Positions 21,384-23,292 of a stretch of DNA of 23,292 bases are shown here, piece after piece. Within the stretch, counting starts at the first letter, position 1. The number at the start of each line of letters is the position of its first letter. Both the position numbers and the translations under genes were made by a program. The notes beneath the pieces were generated by a model. It saw only the letters and a program-made list of their open reading frames with translations, made no database searches and was not told the DNA's origin. Source of the DNA: Proteobacteria bacterium UBA6920 (GTDB taxonomy: Bacteria; Pseudomonadota; Gammaproteobacteria; SG8-11); NCBI GenBank assembly GCA_002448875.1, contig DKAS01000170.1:1-23292 (forward strand), read 5' to 3'.

Positions 21384-23292
21384 TTACTGACTGACCGCGG
21401 TGGCCGGCTGGGGCAGCGCCGTGGGCAGGGGTGGATAGCGAAAGAAATCCGCCGCGTAAAACTCACCGTAATCCGTTTCCACCGCGCGCAGATTGCGCAG
21501 GGAACCGCGCATGATTTCCTGGGCGCTGCCCAGCGGGTAGCAAAGGAAATCGCCATTGACCACTGGTTGCTCCATCGCCAGCAGGCGGGCGATCTGACCA
21601 CCTTCGCCCTGAAACAAGACCCCCATGCGTTGTTCGCCGCCGGCATCGCCCGCAGCATACACCACCGGCAGCCAGTTGTGGTGAAACACACCGACGGGCG
21701 CACCGGCGGAAAAACGCGCCATCATCTGGCGCGCCCTGCTGATCGGCGTATAGGATTGCTCGCGCCATTCGAGCAAACGCCATTGGGCATCGGTACCGAA
21801 CAGAAACTTTTCCACCTCTTCTTCGTCCTGCCTGGTCTGCCAGCGCAGACGCATGCCGTATTCATGTAGACCACCCTGCAATTGGTAGTGGCCGTCACCC
21901 TCCTGATCACGCACTTCACTGCGCAGTGACGGCTGCCCACGATGGCGCACCGAAGCCTGCAGGTAGATGCGCCGACCGGGGAGAACGATCTCGCCGCTCA
22001 CTTCCTGCTGCGCACCCAACTCGCCAGCACAGATAAATCCCATGCCATGGGAAGAAATATTGGTGATAACGCCGGGAATCTTCTGTCCCAGACCGTCAAC
22101 CAAATGACCGGTGAGCGGCAGGGCGAAGCGGTATTCGCTGCGGCGATGCCGGCGTCGGAGGGTAAAACGGGTGACAAAACCCGCCAGCCCGAGATTGATA
22201 CTGGCCCAGATCACGTTCACCCACAAAGCCATCGGAGTCAGATGCTGATACAGCTGCCACAGCGTGATTCCGACGATGATGGCGAATACGCTGCCGAACA
22301 GGATACCCAGCTGGGGCACGATCTGCCGGCGATCATCGCCGCCGTTGTGGCTCTTATCGGTCACCCGAAACCGGCCGCTGCCGCCGAACCAACCGAGGGT
22401 CGCCGCGGCAAACGTGGCGAAGCGCGCCATGTTGAATTCCTCGGTAAAGACGGTGCGGCCGTAACCGCGCCCAACTTCCTCGTAGGCCCAGAAACACAGC
22501 AGATAATACGGCAAGAAGTGCAGCAGGTAGTCCAGCCCCATCACATTGATCGGCAGGATGCCGGTAACCAGCACCACGATGGGCGCTACGTAAAACACCA
22601 ATTTCTGCCAACCGTCGAAATAGGTGGATACCGATGCCAGGTAGTTCAGCCGCTGCGCCAACGTCAGGCCGCGGCTGAACAGAAAACCTTCCTTGCGCCA
22701 CACCTGCATCGCACCCTGCCCCCAGCGCCGCCGCTGCACGAGAAACTGGCGAATGGAATCCGGCGCCACACCAAACGCCAGACTTTCCGGATAGTACACC
22801 GATTTATAACCCTGCTTGTGCAGGCGGATGGAAGTGTGCAGGTCTTCGGTAATGGTACCGGTGGCGAAACCGCCGATCTTGTCGAGGGCGGTGCGTCGAA
22901 TCACCGCGCAACTGCCGCAGAAAAACGCCGCGTTCCAGTAGTCCTTCCCCCGCTGGATCACCCGGAAAAACAACGACTGCTCGGTCCAGATGAAATTCAA
23001 GCGCTTGTGCTTGCGATGCTGGAAGGAATCCAGATTGTAGAAATCCTGCGGCGTCTGCACGAATGCCAGCCGCTGATCGGTGAAAAAGCCCAGGGTCTTG
23101 CTCAGAAACGAGCGACTGGGAACATGGTCGGCATCGAATACCGCGACAAAGTCCCCGGTGGCATAGCGCAGGGCGTTGTTGAGATTGCCCGCCTTGGCGT
23201 GCTGGTTGTCGGCTCGCGCCAGGTAACGACAGCCGTACTGCTGGGCCAGCGCCTGCATTTCCGGCCGTTTGCCGTCATCCAGCAGCCAGGTG
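21384..23292 (-). CDS. Cellulose-synthase-like glycosyltransferase with PilZ domain (BcsA-like, copy 2, 5' truncated)
   Basis: The gene runs off the right edge; 635 residues are visible, starting in the DDG motif. It has the same motifs as copy 1: DAD, TED, QRRRWGQG, gating loop FRVTDK, and a PilZ domain with RRRHRR and NISSHG. Visible residues align with copy 1 from about residue 129 almost without gaps, and long stretches are identical. Divergence is greatest near and after the PilZ domain, although the C-terminal extension is also shared. It is followed 16 bases later by the BcsS-like gene. Two full copies in one locus suggest tandem duplication with later specialisation, for example two products or two regulatory inputs. 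Its 5' end and partners lie outside the window. Confidence 0.9.
   Translation of the reverse strand, partial: TWLLDDGKRPEMQALAQQYGCRYLARADNQHAKAGNLNNALRYATGDFVAVFDADHVPSRSFLSKTLGFFTDQRLAFVQTPQDFYNLDSFQHRKHKRLNFIWTEQSLFFRVIQRGKDYWNAAFFCGSCAVIRRTALDKIGGFATGTITEDLHTSIRLHKQGYKSVYYPESLAFGVAPDSIRQFLVQRRRWGQGAMQVWRKEGFLFSRGLTLAQRLNYLASVSTYFDGWQKLVFYVAPIVVLVTGILPINVMGLDYLLHFLPYYLLCFWAYEEVGRGYGRTVFTEEFNMARFATFAAATLGWFGGSGRFRVTDKSHNGGDDRRQIVPQLGILFGSVFAIIVGITLWQLYQHLTPMALWVNVIWASINLGLAGFVTRFTLRRRHRRSEYRFALPLTGHLVDGLGQKIPGVITNISSHGMGFICAGELGAQQEVSGEIVLPGRRIYLQASVRHRGQPSLRSEVRDQEGDGHYQLQGGLHEYGMRLRWQTRQDEEEVEKFLFGTDAQWRLLEWREQSYTPISRARQMMARFSAGAPVGVFHHNWLPVVYAAGDAGGEQRMGVLFQGEGGQIARLLAMEQPVVNGDFLCYPLGSAQEIMRGSLRNLRAVETDYGEFYAADFFRYPPLPTALPQPATAVSQ

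Overview
The window is GC-rich chromosomal DNA, densely coded on both strands, from a Gram-negative bacterium. It is most likely a gammaproteobacterium with a respiratory or chemolithotrophic lifestyle. The signs are an LpxL-type lipid A acyltransferase, several lipobox lipoproteins, outer-membrane barrels, DUF3301 and DUF924 genes, periplasmic and membrane c-type cytochromes and an NsrR-type nitric oxide sensor. I saw no tRNA, rRNA, CRISPR array, transposase or phage gene.

Layout: (1) 2-1012 is the 3' end of a hybrid sensor kinase with two receiver domains. (2) 1194-2290 is a membrane-anchored monohaem cytochrome followed by a small periplasmic cytochrome c553-like protein. (3) 2436-5204 holds a DUF924 protein, an MsbA-like ABC exporter and a DUF3301 membrane protein, all on plus. 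(4) 5211-7567, minus, is a translationally coupled pair: a beta-helix/Fn3 protein ending in a CFI-box and membrane anchor, then a small outer-membrane barrel. (5) 7665-8180 is the NsrR/Rrf2 regulator, next to an AT-richer stretch (8271-8660) with no confident gene. (6) 8719-9228 is an Hsp20 chaperone and 9422-10042 an exported CHAP amidase. (7) 10231-12787 holds a lipoprotein that fuses an alpha/beta hydrolase to a predicted beta-helix, convergent with a diguanylate cyclase carrying a degenerate cyclic-nucleotide domain. (8) 12843-15737 holds two lipoproteins of unknown role and an Omp85-type barrel without POTRA domains. (9) 15985-17803 pairs a RimK-like ATP-grasp ligase with an LpxL-family acyltransferase. 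(10) 17881-23292, minus, is a cellulose-synthase-like locus: a BcsA/PilZ synthase cut by the window edge, a BcsS-like outer-membrane protein, a small lipoprotein and a second full-length BcsA/PilZ synthase that is a close paralogue of the first.

The clearest theme is envelope and surface biogenesis: exopolysaccharide synthesis, lipid A acylation, exported barrels and lipoproteins, and a peptidoglycan or amide hydrolase. c-di-GMP may link the diguanylate cyclase to the PilZ synthases, which is inference. The most unusual items are the tandem BcsA-like paralogues around a BcsS-like gene, the hydrolase/beta-helix lipoprotein, and the CFI-box protein coupled to a barrel gene. Stem-loops lie over or beside the stop codons at all four convergent gene junctions.
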